Numbered from the stretch's first letter, positions 51,901 through 60,649 are shown. The stretch: DNA of 64,000 bases from Chryseolinea serpens (GCF_900129725.1 NZ_FQWQ01000003.1:468686-532685), one strand, 5' to 3'. The notes: generated by a model from the letters alone, not told the origin. Program-made: numbers and translations.

Positions 51901-54253
51901 CCGGTGTGGAAAGCGCCACCGCCAGACGATCTTTTGCGCCCAGCTTCATATAGCCCTGACCATTCTCTGCCGATGAATAGGCGTGGTCGGAGCCGATGCT
52001 GGAGATCACGGGGTTGCCGATGCCTTGTTGGGAGATCTTATAGGCCCGGAAGGAATTGTTTCCGTATTCGTGTGCAATGAGCCAATTGGCGTTACCTGTA
52101 ATGCGCTCGGTGCTCTTCGTGAACAGCAATGTACTGAACGAAGTCGTGGCGGGGTTGCCATCGGGATCGACCAGTCCACCGGTACCGTTGTTGAGCTTGA
52201 GATCGAAAAGTGTATAGCGCAGTTCAAATCCATAGCTGCCATAGACGGCCTGGGTGGTGAAGATGTAATACAAAGTTTCGTCGTTGGGCACGGGAATGAT
52301 GAGCGCTGCCTGTGCGGAGGTCGGATCGCCGCCAATGCCGGAACCCAGGAGTTGTTCCTGCCGGTTCCACACCTTATCGCCATCGGTGAAAAAGATCACC
52401 TGTCCATTGCGATCGCTAATGGTAGACGTTCCTTCGGGTGCATCCATGACACCATTCTTGATGGGGGCCACCGGTTTTTCCGGGAGGGGATTGAAATCGA
52501 GTCCCGCATTCTTGCCAAAGAACCAGATGTTGGCGCGTTGATCCTGTACGGAATATTCTTTGATGTTCACGCCGGCATAAGTCGAGCAGCCACCCACGGT
52601 AGCCACCAGATAATAATATCCGGCCGAGTCTGGAGTAAGTGTCGCGGACGTTGCACCGGCCATAAGACCAGCAGGGCCGTACCACTGCAATTGCGGTGTG
52701 CCGGTGCCTGCTACTTTCGCCGTGACCTTAAACGATCCGCACTTGGGCGGAGGATTTTTTGCCCGCGGAAAAGGCAGCTCGCAGCTACAGGCCGTGGTGT
52801 CTTGCACGAGGGTGATCTTGGTATCGAACGGCGTGATGACAACGGGCGCGGTATAGGTCGCTTTCTGACCGTTGAGGTAGGCGGTGACCGTCACCGGGTA
52901 GGTTCCGTCTTTGGCATAGGTATAGACCGGGCTCCAGTCGCTGCTGGCACCTGCGCCATCGCCGAAGTCCCAATGCAGGCTGTCTGCGCTGGGCGTTACC
53001 GTTGGGAAGAAGGAAGTGGGCGAGTTGGCGCAAAGACCGTCGGCCGTGAAGGTCACTTTCAGGTCCACGGTGTCGCGCGGTGCAAAAGAAGGGAACTGCG
53101 TTCCTTTAAAGTCGATGTTGCCGGGGAAGGCTTGTTTTGTGTAGAGCGCCTTTGGTGCGATGGAGTCGGTATCGGTGATCTTGCCCAGCAGGAACGGTCC
53201 GTTCGTGGTGGCCTGGTAAAGATGATAGATCGCGCTGTCGGGTCCGATCTGCAAGCCGTAGCTTCTGGCGATCGTGTTGGGAGTGGGCAATACTGATGCC
53301 AGCGAGATCGTGGTGCCGCCATTCAGGTTGTACTGCAACACATCAGCTTGCACACCGGGCTCGCCAGAACGCGACAAGTATACCAGGTCGCCGTTGGGGC
53401 TAAACTCGACGTCGTAAATGGATTGATTGGTGGTGCTGGGCAACCCGGAGTTGAGAATGCGTTGTTGAAAAGACAGTGCACCGGTGGCGGGATCAAAGGC
53501 CAGGATCTCGGCATCGCGTGTGCCTTCTTGTGGCGATACGGCGATGCGGTTGGTGCCGGGATGGTAAGCGAAGTTTGCGGCCACGTTGATCAATCCTAAA
53601 CCTGCAAAGGTCGTCGTGGTGGAAGGGCCGGTGGTGGTCACCAGGGTCACGGCGTAGTCAGGGCTGCCGTTGGCGTGGGTGATGAGCCAGAAGTCGTCGC
53701 CGTTGTCGTGGGGAACAACGATCATCGCTTCCGAGCGATTGGTCAGTCCGGCGATGGCCGTGTTGGTGTTGTTGGTGCCGTCACCCAGCGCGGGGGTGGG
53801 GAACACCGCGTTGCCAAACAGCGCCATGTCCACGATGCGGTACTCGATCGAACCACCCGTGGTGAAGTTAGCGTTGTTGGTGATGACGTAGAATTGATTG
53901 AGTTGGCCGGGCACTTTGGCGACGGTAACGGGCTGGTTGCCGGAAGTGAAACCATTGAGGCCGGTGCCGTTGGGCATGACGGCGTTGGTGATGTCATAGA
54001 TGTTGGCGCCATCCGTGTAAAAAAGCAAGTCGCCGTTGGTTTGGTCGCTGGCTACGGCACTGCCGCCGGTGCCAAAGGGAACGACCTGGCTGCTCACCAG
54101 CGAGGCCGTGTTGTTGGAACGACTGAATCGAACGCCCTGCGGGCTATTCCCGAAATACCAGTTGTAGTTCGCGAAGTTCTGCGCCGTCAGTGTGACGGGC
54201 AGGAGCAGCAGGAGCAAGAACGATCGTAATAATTTAGTATTCAGTTTCTTCAT
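48923..54253 (-). CDS. giant PKD/propeller protein with T9SS type B (CHU_C) sorting domain
   Basis: A 1776-residue protein from the ATG at 54253; a frame to 54298 would contain the -7 box. Signal KLLRSFLLLLLLPVTLTA, near residues 8-25. Domains: a propeller-like region at about 30-400 (NYNWYFGNSPQGVRFSRSNN), a PKD domain near 400-480 (LHWDFGDGAG), a second propeller at 575-900 (ANIWFFGKNAGLDF), a second PKD at about 950-1020, a long array of Ig-like repeats to 1660, and the terminal CHU_C domain (about 1680-1776) with FNRWGEMIYQSN and GTYTYLVRYQSS. The CHU_C domain directs T9SS export and attachment. It is divergent from PorP/SprF, its usual genomic partner. Probably a surface adhesin or gliding-type protein. 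Confidence 0.9.
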   Translation of the reverse strand: MKKLNTKLLRSFLLLLLLPVTLTAQNFANYNWYFGNSPQGVRFSRSNNTASLVSSQVVPFGTGGSAVASDQTNGDLLFYTDGANIYDITNAVMPNGTGLNGFTSGNQPVTVAKVPGQLNQFYVITNNANFTTGGSIEYRIVDMALFGNAVFPTPALGDGTNNTNTAIAGLTNRSEAMIVVPHDNGDDFWLITHANGSPDYAVTLVTTTGPSTTTTFAGLGLINVAANFAYHPGTNRIAVSPQEGTRDAEILAFDPATGALSFQQRILNSGLPSTTNQSIYDVEFSPNGDLVYLSRSGEPGVQADVLQYNLNGGTTISLASVLPTPNTIARSYGLQIGPDSAIYHLYQATTNGPFLLGKITDTDSIAPKALYTKQAFPGNIDFKGTQFPSFAPRDTVDLKVTFTADGLCANSPTSFFPTVTPSADSLHWDFGDGAGASSDWSPVYTYAKDGTYPVTVTAYLNGQKATYTAPVVITPFDTKITLVQDTTACSCELPFPRAKNPPPKCGSFKVTAKVAGTGTPQLQWYGPAGLMAGATSATLTPDSAGYYYLVATVGGCSTYAGVNIKEYSVQDQRANIWFFGKNAGLDFNPLPEKPVAPIKNGVMDAPEGTSTISDRNGQVIFFTDGDKVWNRQEQLLGSGIGGDPTSAQAALIIPVPNDETLYYIFTTQAVYGSYGFELRYTLFDLKLNNGTGGLVDPDGNPATTSFSTLLFTKSTERITGNANWLIAHEYGNNSFRAYKISQQGIGNPVISSIGSDHAYSSAENGQGYMKLGAKDRLAVALSTPGVSNVVEVFDFTDSTGTVSNFRSADLKNANGQVYGVELSPGGNKMYATLQGSGTSQIVEFAFDSLSVPYLKKPPIPPVNQTLGAIQLGPDGSVYVAVDGQTSLGVITVVEDTASVSTFNVSQQPLLAGTNSRLGLPNFIQHLSDPTQGPGISIVGTCVQDSIGFNGTPTDPIDKFAWQILSAGTVIKTSKDQSFKYLFTAPGLYDVTLRLTNRCGLDTLMTQQLQINGAPPDPTTSVVLCKGPVVIDANPNDLTGLTYAWSTGAVTETITVNKKALYKVTVTNASGCTTDGEILATDNRPVIELGPNTTICQGVSIGSLDAQNPGMTYAWTINNVPSGTARQQAVSTGVPSPPTYEYEVTVTDPLTTCFAKDSVIYTINPIPTINAPTIIPPSSCGVADGQITNLSFSVTPASSNLFSYFIVGPSTSVSDTDLSVGPIPNVTGLAAGTYGITVADQVTGCAASTTASVNDKAFTISATQLGTCDPIQLNVFVAPVAPSPAPTLPMQYRVINKTTLAVIENNVSVSNPANFQTLPAGLPASSFQDTPYTVEVKAGACTASGDAIIRKGPTVPTTLSSNVCTTPANPNITLNASSPAGANYAWTGPNIVGPATGGQIVANPPAGSQTYNIKINLVGFCELDTAMSVVVDKPLLANYTQTDPCANQVTLNATPNGSYLYRWFVNGAATPDPNLAGPQVMVGLANDNMPYAVTIYSPITGCTSTFSNVVQVDGTLTVTLTGTPACEGTPFTLTAVPSRTAAVSWAFDGTTIPNQSNATLQDTRGGNYTVTATAATCVATADMDVTVNPTTSGLLKDEAWICPDPANPDPNTRVAVLDPGEFTSYQWFKDNVQLVDTSPTYTAIEVGLYSVNLINGFGCASSDKTLVKEQCDPVIVGPNAFRPTSAVLGQGGDYVNQTFALFTFFIDDQNFQVFIFNRWGEMIYQSNKRDFKWNGGYNNNEGQQAPPGTYTYLVRYQSSYRPEKGVQEKRGGVVLLR

Positions 54254-54295
54254 AGGGTATTCACGCTTCAACTTACGCTCAAAACTATCCTTGAA

Positions 54296-54303
54296 CAAAT
54301 GTA
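54296..54303 (-). promoter_or_regulatory. Bacteroidota -7 box ahead of the giant T9SS protein gene
   Basis: On the minus strand TACATTTG, a perfect TAnnTTTG, 42 bp before the ATG at 54253. No clear -33 element is seen at the usual spacing. Confidence 0.45.
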
Positions 54304-54549
54304 AAACGCCAAGGGCTAATTAAAGTATACAATTTGCATAAAATATCGTTATCCGTAGACCGTTACTATGTATCTGTCGTCATCATGGTAGGCTAACCCT
54401 ACCGAACGGGAAAATCAAGAGACGAAACGTTCAGCGATTGCTAATGACCATATAACTGACAACGGATACCGGAAACGACAAACTATTTCATAAATTTCCG
54501 ATATACTTTTAATTTGCCTTGATTGCGTACTTTAAAATCACCGAAGTTG

Positions 54550-55593
54550 ATGTACAGGATATGCCTGCTTATAAGTCTGTTAATACTGGCGCTTGAGGGG
54601 ACGGTAACTGCCCAGGACCCTCAATTTTCACAGTTTTATGCTGCGCCGCTCTACCTAAACCCGGGGTTGGCAGGGGCCACGGGTCAGGCCCGGGCCGGCA
54701 TCAACTACCGCAATCAATGGCCCGCCATCGATGCAAATTTCACGACCACGTCGGCTTTCTTCGACTATTATATCGAAGATTATAAAAGCTCTGTGGGGAT
54801 GATCATCACCCGCGACCGCGAGGGACTTGCCGGGCTGCGTTCCCTGAACATCGGGCTCCAATATGCCTATGAGCTCCAGATCAACGAAAACCTTGGCTTT
54901 CGCCCGGGCATCCAGGTGTCGCTCTACAACCGTGATATCAACTTCGGCAAGCTCACTTTTGGCGACCAGTACGACCCCACCACGGGCCAGTTCCTGGATA
55001 AGCCCACGGCCGAACAATTCAATACCAATTTCAAAAAGACGTTTGTCGACTTGTCGATGGGAGGCGTGTTTTTTACCCGCACAGCCTGGCTTGGGGTGTC
55101 GGCCTGGCATTTAACACAGCCCAATCAAAGCCTGATCGGGGAAAACACCCCGCTGCCGCTGAAACTTTCCGTCCATGGCGGTTTTAAATTTTACCTGAGG
55201 CAGGGCGCCACAGGTAAAGGCATATACGCCAAGAAAACCGAACGCAGCATTGCCCCCGCCTTCCAGTACCGCCACCAGGGACAATTCGACCAGGCGGACT
55301 TTGGCCTCTATTTTACCGCCTCGCCGATCGTGCTGGGCGCCTGGTATCGCGGCATACCTTTCAAGTCGGTCAACGGCTTTGTAAACAACGAATCGATTGT
55401 GTTGCTGATCGGCTTCACGCAACTGGGTGCCAAGGATGCCATCAACATTGGCTACAGCTTTGACTATACCGTTTCGAAGCTGGGGATTGGTAGCGGTGGA
55501 GCGCACGAGATCAGCCTCGTCTACACCTGGCCTATGCGCAACCCCCGCAAACCACCGAGAGATAAACTCATCATTCCCTGCCCTGATTTTTAA
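54550..55593 (+). CDS. PorP/SprF family type IX secretion system membrane protein
   Basis: A 347-residue outer-membrane protein of the PorP/SprF family. The ATG at 54550 gives signal MYRICLLISLLILALEGTVT and then AQDPQFSQFYAAPLYLNPGL, the family hallmark. Further conserved pieces are AGINYRNQWPAIDANFTTTS and FFDYYIEDYKSSVGMIITRD. The protein forms an outer-membrane barrel with an N-terminal plug-like stretch. PorP/SprF proteins assist the export or attachment of CHU_C-type proteins and are encoded beside them; the divergent giant gene fits this. An upstream TTG at 54523 is rejected as start. Confidence 0.93.
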   Translation: MYRICLLISLLILALEGTVTAQDPQFSQFYAAPLYLNPGLAGATGQARAGINYRNQWPAIDANFTTTSAFFDYYIEDYKSSVGMIITRDREGLAGLRSLNIGLQYAYELQINENLGFRPGIQVSLYNRDINFGKLTFGDQYDPTTGQFLDKPTAEQFNTNFKKTFVDLSMGGVFFTRTAWLGVSAWHLTQPNQSLIGENTPLPLKLSVHGGFKFYLRQGATGKGIYAKKTERSIAPAFQYRHQGQFDQADFGLYFTASPIVLGAWYRGIPFKSVNGFVNNESIVLLIGFTQLGAKDAINIGYSFDYTVSKLGIGSGGAHEISLVYTWPMRNPRKPPRDKLIIPCPDF

Positions 55594-55623
55594 GGGCGCT
55601 CTTTCTAACCGCACAAACCCGTT

Positions 55624-56139
55624 ATGGACGTAGAAACCCTCCGGAATTTTTGCAACGCCCTTCCTGCTGTTCGCGAAGACATCAAGTGGGGCAACGACCT
55701 GTGTTTTACGATCGCCGAAAAAATGTTTTGCGTTGTTGGCTTGGAGCCGCCACACCGTTTTTCATTTAAGGTAACCGACGAAGAATTCGAAGAAGTATCC
55801 GCGCGCGATGGCTTTATACCCGCACCCTACATGGCTCGCAACAAATGGGTTTCCATCGAAAATCCCGACCGGGTGAAGCAGAAGGACTGGGAATATTTCG
55901 TCCGCCAATCCTATGAATTGATAAAAGCCAACCTGACCCGCAAGGCGAGAGTGGCATTGGGTGTTGAAGCTCCCGGGGTGGAAAAGCCGGCAAAAGCAAA
56001 GCCCGCAAAAAAGAAACCCGCAGCAAAAAAAGTAGCGGCAAAGAAAAAGCTGCCGGCAAAGACAAAGACGGTGGCCAGCAAAAAAGCCCCGGCCAAAAAG
56101 AAAGCGACGGCCAAAAAGAAACCCACAAAAAAGAAATAA
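55624..56139 (+). CDS. MmcQ/YjbR family protein with histone H1-like Lys/Ala-rich tail
   Basis: A 171-residue protein. Residues 1-115 are a MmcQ/YjbR domain (TLRNFCNALPAVREDIKWGN, DLCFTIAEKMFCVVGLE, MARNKWVSIENPDRVKQKDW), a small fold of the CyaY-like type whose DNA-binding role is assumed from the family name. Residues 118-171 form a Lys/Ala/Pro-rich tail with repeated KPAKKK, KKKLPAK and KKAPAKKK units, like the C-terminal tails of eukaryotic H1 and of some bacterial nucleoid proteins. The fusion would give strong non-specific DNA or RNA affinity. It follows the porP gene by 30 bp, on the same strand. Confidence 0.85.
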   Translation: MDVETLRNFCNALPAVREDIKWGNDLCFTIAEKMFCVVGLEPPHRFSFKVTDEEFEEVSARDGFIPAPYMARNKWVSIENPDRVKQKDWEYFVRQSYELIKANLTRKARVALGVEAPGVEKPAKAKPAKKKPAAKKVAAKKKLPAKTKTVASKKAPAKKKATAKKKPTKKK

Positions 56140-56144
56140 CAGCA

Positions 56145-56183
56145 AAAAAGAAAGAGGCTACCCCAGGCAGCCTCTTTCTTTTT
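56145..56183. terminator. bidirectional hairpin terminator
   Basis: Arms AAAAAGAAAGAGGCT and AGCCTCTTTCTTTTT (15 bp, perfect), 9-nt loop. It lies between convergent genes (MmcQ/YjbR-like and SlyD-type) and has A/T tails on both sides. Confidence 0.85.
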
Positions 56184-56238
56184 GTAAACATGGCTAAATT
56201 AAGGATGGACGCTGAATAAGGCGTCTGTCCCTCCAGGA

Positions 56239-56712
56239 TCAATGATGATGATGTCCGCCCGGGCCGTGCACGTGGCCGTGCGTGATTTCTTCTTCGGTGG
56301 CGTTGCGCACTTCCATGACCTCTACGGCAAAATTCAGCTCCACGCCGGCCAGCGGGTGGTTAGCATCTACCGTTACCGAATCCAGGCCCACTTCTGTCAC
56401 CGTCACCACATCGCCGCGGTCGGTGGAGAACTTCATGCCCACGCGTACATCCTGATCGCCAAAAGCGGAACGGGGAACTTTCTGGGTCATGGCGGGATCT
56501 TTCTGACCATAGCCTTTTTCGGGAGCGATCTTCAGTTGAAATTTGTCGCCCTTCGATTTTCCTTCCAGCCCTTCTTCCATCCCGATGATGAGATTGCCTG
56601 CACCGTGAAGATAGTATAGCGGGTCACGGCCGTCGCTGGTGTCAATGATGGTGCCTTCGTTGTCGCGTAGCGTATAGTGAATGCCAGCTACTTTGTTTTT
56701 GGTGATCTGCAT
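56239..56712 (-). CDS. SlyD-type FKBP peptidyl-prolyl isomerase
   Basis: A 157-residue FKBP with the SlyD layout: FKBP core (VAGIHYTLRDNEGTIIDTSD, PLYYLHGAGNLIIGMEEGLE, GDKFQLKIAPEKGYGQKDPA), an inserted-in-flap domain (VPRSAFGDQDVRVGMKF), TVDANHPLAGVELNFAVEVM and a His-rich tail (HGHVHGPGGHHHH). SlyD enzymes isomerise prolines, act as chaperones and bind metals through the His-rich tail. There is no signal peptide, so it is cytoplasmic. It is convergent with the MmcQ/YjbR gene and divergent from the PQQ gene. Confidence 0.92.
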   Translation of the reverse strand: MQITKNKVAGIHYTLRDNEGTIIDTSDGRDPLYYLHGAGNLIIGMEEGLEGKSKGDKFQLKIAPEKGYGQKDPAMTQKVPRSAFGDQDVRVGMKFSTDRGDVVTVTEVGLDSVTVDANHPLAGVELNFAVEVMEVRNATEEEITHGHVHGPGGHHHH

Positions 56713-56921
56713 AGTCTTTTGAGATTTAATGATAAATAAAGAGGCAGTAATTGTGCTGAGCCATGCGTACCGAGCAGAAAGGCTTACCTCGACTTGATTG
56801 GGGCAAAGGTAATAAAGTTAGCCAAAACTGGTTGGTCCCGGACACTCCAAATAACGAGTGCCGGGGGATTAATAAGTTGGAATTTAATGCGATACTTGTT
56901 TGATAATCCTTTTCTTACCCT

Positions 56922-58697
56922 ATGAGATTTTCTAGAGCCATTGCCTTATTTGTCCTTGTTTCTATCGTGTTCGCCGGGAATCCGGCGAGCGCGCAAAGCC
57001 GTACCTTAAAAGATGCCTGGTTCAAATCCATTGCCGCCGTGCAATGGAAAGTGCAAACGCAGGGCAGCATCCGCGGCAGCGCCCTGGCGGCAGGCGACCG
57101 CGTTTATTTTGGAAGTGCTGATGGAAATCTCTTCGCCGTGACCCGGAAAAGCGGCGACGTGGTCTGGAAGTTTAAAACGAACGGAGCGATCAGTGGCACA
57201 CCGGCTTTTGCCAAAGGTACGCTCTACTTCACGAGCCGCGATCTTCATCTCTACGCAGTGGACGCAGCGACGGGTAAGGAGCGATGGAACTTCAAAACCG
57301 GTAGCCTCCTGCCACATTTTTGGGGCTGGGAATATTTCCAGTCGACACCCGTGGTCGAGAACGATATCCTCTATGTCGGCGCCGGAGATGGGGTGTGCTA
57401 TGCCCTGCAGGCTTCGGATGGCAAAGTGTTGTGGAAATTCAAGACCAATGGTCGCATCCGCTCAACGCCTGTGATCCAGAACCAGAGTGTGTTGGTGGCA
57501 AGCTATGACGGTGTTGTGTACGCCCTGGATAAATCCAAAGGCACGCTGCAATGGCGCTACGAAACCGAAGGCGCCCACCTCAAATCCGATGACTTCGGAT
57601 GGGACCGCAATGCCATTGATGCCACACCCGTTGTGACCGACAGCAAGCTGGTGTTGGGCTCGCGCGATGGAAGTTTGTATGCGGTCGACATGAAAACAAG
57701 AGCGTTGCTCTGGAAATTTACCTACGGCCCCACCTGGAGCATATCCTCCCCGTTGGTGCACCAGGGAAAAGTGTTTGTGGGATGGTCGGACAACAAGCTG
57801 TTCTGCGCCGTCGATCTGCAGACGGGTAAGGAAGTATGGAAATATGAAGCTGGCGACTATGTGTATTCGTCTCCGGTCGTTGCCGGAAACACGGTGATGG
57901 TTGGCAGTGGCGACAACAAGCTCTACGGCTTCGATGCTGCTACCGGCAAGGTGCAATGGACGTTCAAGACGCAAGGCAGCATCTACTCGTCACCCGTGCT
58001 CGACAGTGCGACCGTGTACATTGGCAGCGACGATGGTGCGATGTACGCTTTGCGGGGAAGCTCCCGTGAGCCCGTGCAACACCTGGCGTTTTTTGCGACC
58101 GACCTCGGTCATGATTACCTGAAAGGCAACCCGAAGATCACGGCCTTCTTGCAGGCGGAAAAAATTCAGGCGCTGGATTCGGCTGGACTGAAAAAATTTA
58201 TGAGCGACCGCATCCAGGATAAAGCGTCCAGCGTATTGATCTTCAATCACAGCACCGTGCCCCACAGTCTTCTGACGCCGAATGAAAAGTCGGGAACGTT
58301 CAGAAAATACATCGAGGCGGGAGGGACCGTGGTTTGGACCAGCTTTGCACCCAACCTGGTCGCGTTTGATGACAAGGGAAATTTTTTAGGCGAGAAACCC
58401 GACGTGGCCAATGCCTTGCTGGATGTGGACTTCGACCTGGTGCACGATGGCGGTGAATATTCGTGCGAGGTGACGGCTGCCGGCAGGCGCTACGGGCTGA
58501 GTGATTTTTTTGTGGCCAACTTTTCGGTGAAGCCTGGTGCGGTGAACGAGACGTTTGCGGTGAATGAGTATGGCCGGTCGGTTTGTTGGGTGAAAAAACT
58601 AGGTGCAGGGCGGTTTATTCAATGGCGGACGTGGAGCAATGAAATTGGGCAGCGCGACCTGGATATGCTTTTGGATGTGGCGCAATTCCGGCCATAA
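56922..58697 (+). CDS. secreted PQQ-like beta-propeller protein
   Basis: A 591-residue protein with signal AIALFVLVSIVFAGNPASAQ. Residues 30-385 consist of PQQ-type propeller repeats, each ending in a W-rich strand: QWKVQTQGSIRGSALAAGDR, VVWKFKTNGAISGTPAFAKG, ERWNFKTGS, VLWKFKTNGRIRSTPVIQNQ, WKYEAGDYVYSSPVVAGN, and a last blade. The C-terminal 200 residues form a separate alpha/beta domain with an RIQDKASSVLIFNHSTVPHS stretch, of unknown family. PQQ-dehydrogenase catalytic residues are not evident, so this is probably a binding or scaffold propeller, as in BamB-like proteins. A hairpin with arms CCCGG(A)CACTC/GAGTGCCGGG lies at 56837-56865. Confidence 0.82.
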   Translation: MRFSRAIALFVLVSIVFAGNPASAQSRTLKDAWFKSIAAVQWKVQTQGSIRGSALAAGDRVYFGSADGNLFAVTRKSGDVVWKFKTNGAISGTPAFAKGTLYFTSRDLHLYAVDAATGKERWNFKTGSLLPHFWGWEYFQSTPVVENDILYVGAGDGVCYALQASDGKVLWKFKTNGRIRSTPVIQNQSVLVASYDGVVYALDKSKGTLQWRYETEGAHLKSDDFGWDRNAIDATPVVTDSKLVLGSRDGSLYAVDMKTRALLWKFTYGPTWSISSPLVHQGKVFVGWSDNKLFCAVDLQTGKEVWKYEAGDYVYSSPVVAGNTVMVGSGDNKLYGFDAATGKVQWTFKTQGSIYSSPVLDSATVYIGSDDGAMYALRGSSREPVQHLAFFATDLGHDYLKGNPKITAFLQAEKIQALDSAGLKKFMSDRIQDKASSVLIFNHSTVPHSLLTPNEKSGTFRKYIEAGGTVVWTSFAPNLVAFDDKGNFLGEKPDVANALLDVDFDLVHDGGEYSCEVTAAGRRYGLSDFFVANFSVKPGAVNETFAVNEYGRSVCWVKKLGAGRFIQWRTWSNEIGQRDLDMLLDVAQFRP

Positions 58698-58817
58698 AGC
58701 GTTAGTAGAACGCGAGCATAACAATACCGGCCCGGCCCGTGTTATTGGGGTATCTGTTTCTTATCTTTATAATAGCGGCGCAAGCCGCAAGAAGGCAGTG
58801 AACTCAATCCCCAGTAC

Positions 58818-59609
58818 ATGAAGCCCGCCCTTTCTTTTCTTGCCGGATGTGTCGTTGTTGCCGGCTGCTCAACCGTGAAATCCGTTCCGGCGCCCAAGCC
58901 CGTGGTCTTGCCGGAGCGCAACCCCGAAGCAGACATCGTGCGCTTTCAAAAAGGTATCGACTTTGTGGCCACCGGCAACGAGCCTTCCTGGACCCTGGAC
59001 GTGGATTTTGACAGTGCCATGATGTTCAAATCCTTCAGCGACGAAGCGGCGATCACCACCCCCGTGCCGCCACCGCAATCAGCGCAAGACACCAAGGTGA
59101 CGCGCTACCGCGGCGTGGGCACATCGGTGGAGCTTATCGTGCAGATCGAGAAAAAAGAGTGTCACGATAATCTGTCGGACGAGACATTCCCTTATGTGGT
59201 GAGCGTTGATGTAAAACACAATGCAGCCTCGGATTATAAAACATTCAAGGGATGCGGACACTACCTCGTGGATTATAAACTGCACGACCTTTGGGTGTTA
59301 AAGGAATTGGGGGATGTTGCTGTGACGGAAAAAGATTATCCCCGGGAGCAACCCCGCATGGAGCTCAATCCGGGTGCAGGCACCATTATGGGCTTCACCG
59401 GGTGCAATGAATTTTCGGGTAAACTGATCACACAAGGAAATGCGATCACCTTTCAACAGCTCACCCGCACCAAGGTAGCGTGTACCTCGTCGGTGGAAGC
59501 GCTTTTTATGAAAGCGCTGCAGGATGCTGACCGGTTTGAATGGGGCGAGAGACGATTGAGGTTGTTCAAGGGGAGCATCCTGTTGTGTCAATTTTTAAAG
59601 GTTGATTGA
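58818..59609 (+). CDS. META-domain lipoprotein (HslJ-like)
   Basis: A 263-residue lipoprotein with signal MKPALSFLAGCVVVAGCS and lipobox VAGC. Two parts follow: residues 40-170 (VATGNEPSWTLDVDFDSAMM, FKGCGHYLVDYKLHDLWVLK), a membrane-associated-domain type region shared with META proteins, and a C-terminal META domain (PRMELNPGAGTIMGFTGCNE, FSGKLITQGNAITFQQLTRT). META domains occur in HslJ-like stress proteins linked to novobiocin and heat. Function unknown. The stop codon overlaps the ATG of the DUF4421 gene by 1 bp, so the two are translationally coupled. Confidence 0.83.
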   Translation: MKPALSFLAGCVVVAGCSTVKSVPAPKPVVLPERNPEADIVRFQKGIDFVATGNEPSWTLDVDFDSAMMFKSFSDEAAITTPVPPPQSAQDTKVTRYRGVGTSVELIVQIEKKECHDNLSDETFPYVVSVDVKHNAASDYKTFKGCGHYLVDYKLHDLWVLKELGDVAVTEKDYPREQPRMELNPGAGTIMGFTGCNEFSGKLITQGNAITFQQLTRTKVACTSSVEALFMKALQDADRFEWGERRLRLFKGSILLCQFLKVD

Positions 59610-60649
59610 TGCTCGCCATATTTCGTGCTCTCGCGACTTTGGCGTTTGCCTTGCTTGCCGTCGCGATGCAGGCGCAATCGCCGTCACAAAAAAAGCATAC
59701 GCCGGACCTGCACGACACCACCTACTATGTTTCCTACGAAAACCAGATCACGGGCCGCTTCTATTTTTCCAAGAAGTATACGCTCCTGCGCTTTCGGAAT
59801 TTTGCCGAAGGCTACAGCTTTTCATACCGGCCCAACACGACCCTGAACATGGGTGTAGGTGCCACCTATCGATGGGCCACCCTAAACCTGGCTTATGGCT
59901 TTGGCTTTCTCAACCCCGAACGCGGCCAGGGCAAGACACGCTACCTTGATCTTCAGTTCCACACCTATGGTCGCAAGATCATACTCGACGCGTTCGGACA
60001 GTTTTATCGCGGATTTTACCTGGCCGGTACCGACATCACCACCGACAACAGCTATTACCTGCGTCCCGATTTGAAGGTGAATCTCGTCGGTGTTTCTACG
60101 CAGTATATTTTTAACCACGACCGGTTTTCTTACCGCGCGGCCTTTCACCAAAACGAGTGGCAAAAGAAATCTGCCGGCACGTTCATCGCAGGACTCGAAG
60201 CCTTCTATGGCACGGTGTTGGCCGACAGCACCATTGTGCCCACGGCCGTGGACAAACCTGTGGCCACGGGCAACGCCGATCGCTTGAAGTTTTTTGAATT
60301 CGGCCCGAATGTCGGTTATGCGTATAGCCTCGTTATCCGAAATCATTTTTATATCACGGGCTCTGCGGCGGTGAGTCTCGACTACAGCGGCACGCAGATC
60401 GTCCAAAACTCCGAGGACTATTGGGTGTATGGTTTTAGTCCCAACACATTTTTTCGGGTCTTTTGCGGATACAACACGCGGGTGTGGGCCGTCAGCGCCA
60501 TCTATCTGACCAACGCGGTCCACCTGCACGCCAAAGGCGAGGGAGAGGTGACGCTCAACACCGGCAACGCCCGTTTGAATTTTGTATATCGCTTCAAACC
60601 CAGCCGCAAAGCCAAGCGGATGTTGAAGTATATCGACAGGGTGGGGTAA
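59609..60649 (+). CDS. DUF4421 family outer-membrane barrel protein
   Basis: A 346-residue protein from the ATG at 59609. The first 24 residues form a signal peptide (MLAIFRALATLAFALLAVAM, then QAQ). The mature part has aromatic-rich amphipathic strands (TYYVSYENQITGRFYFSKKY, TLRFRNFAEGYSFSYRPN without the leading L, TTLNMGVGATYRWATLNLAY) and ends RLNFVYRFKPSRKAKRMLKY. DUF4421 proteins are predicted outer-membrane barrels of unknown function in Bacteroidota. Coupled to the META lipoprotein gene, which suggests the pair works together at the envelope. Confidence 0.82.
   Translation: MLAIFRALATLAFALLAVAMQAQSPSQKKHTPDLHDTTYYVSYENQITGRFYFSKKYTLLRFRNFAEGYSFSYRPNTTLNMGVGATYRWATLNLAYGFGFLNPERGQGKTRYLDLQFHTYGRKIILDAFGQFYRGFYLAGTDITTDNSYYLRPDLKVNLVGVSTQYIFNHDRFSYRAAFHQNEWQKKSAGTFIAGLEAFYGTVLADSTIVPTAVDKPVATGNADRLKFFEFGPNVGYAYSLVIRNHFYITGSAAVSLDYSGTQIVQNSEDYWVYGFSPNTFFRVFCGYNTRVWAVSAIYLTNAVHLHAKGEGEVTLNTGNARLNFVYRFKPSRKAKRMLKYIDRVG

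Noticed and set aside
51983-53296. 437-codon plus-strand frame inside the giant T9SS gene
   Set aside because: The opposite strand carries PKD and propeller motifs and a sorting domain in one continuous frame.
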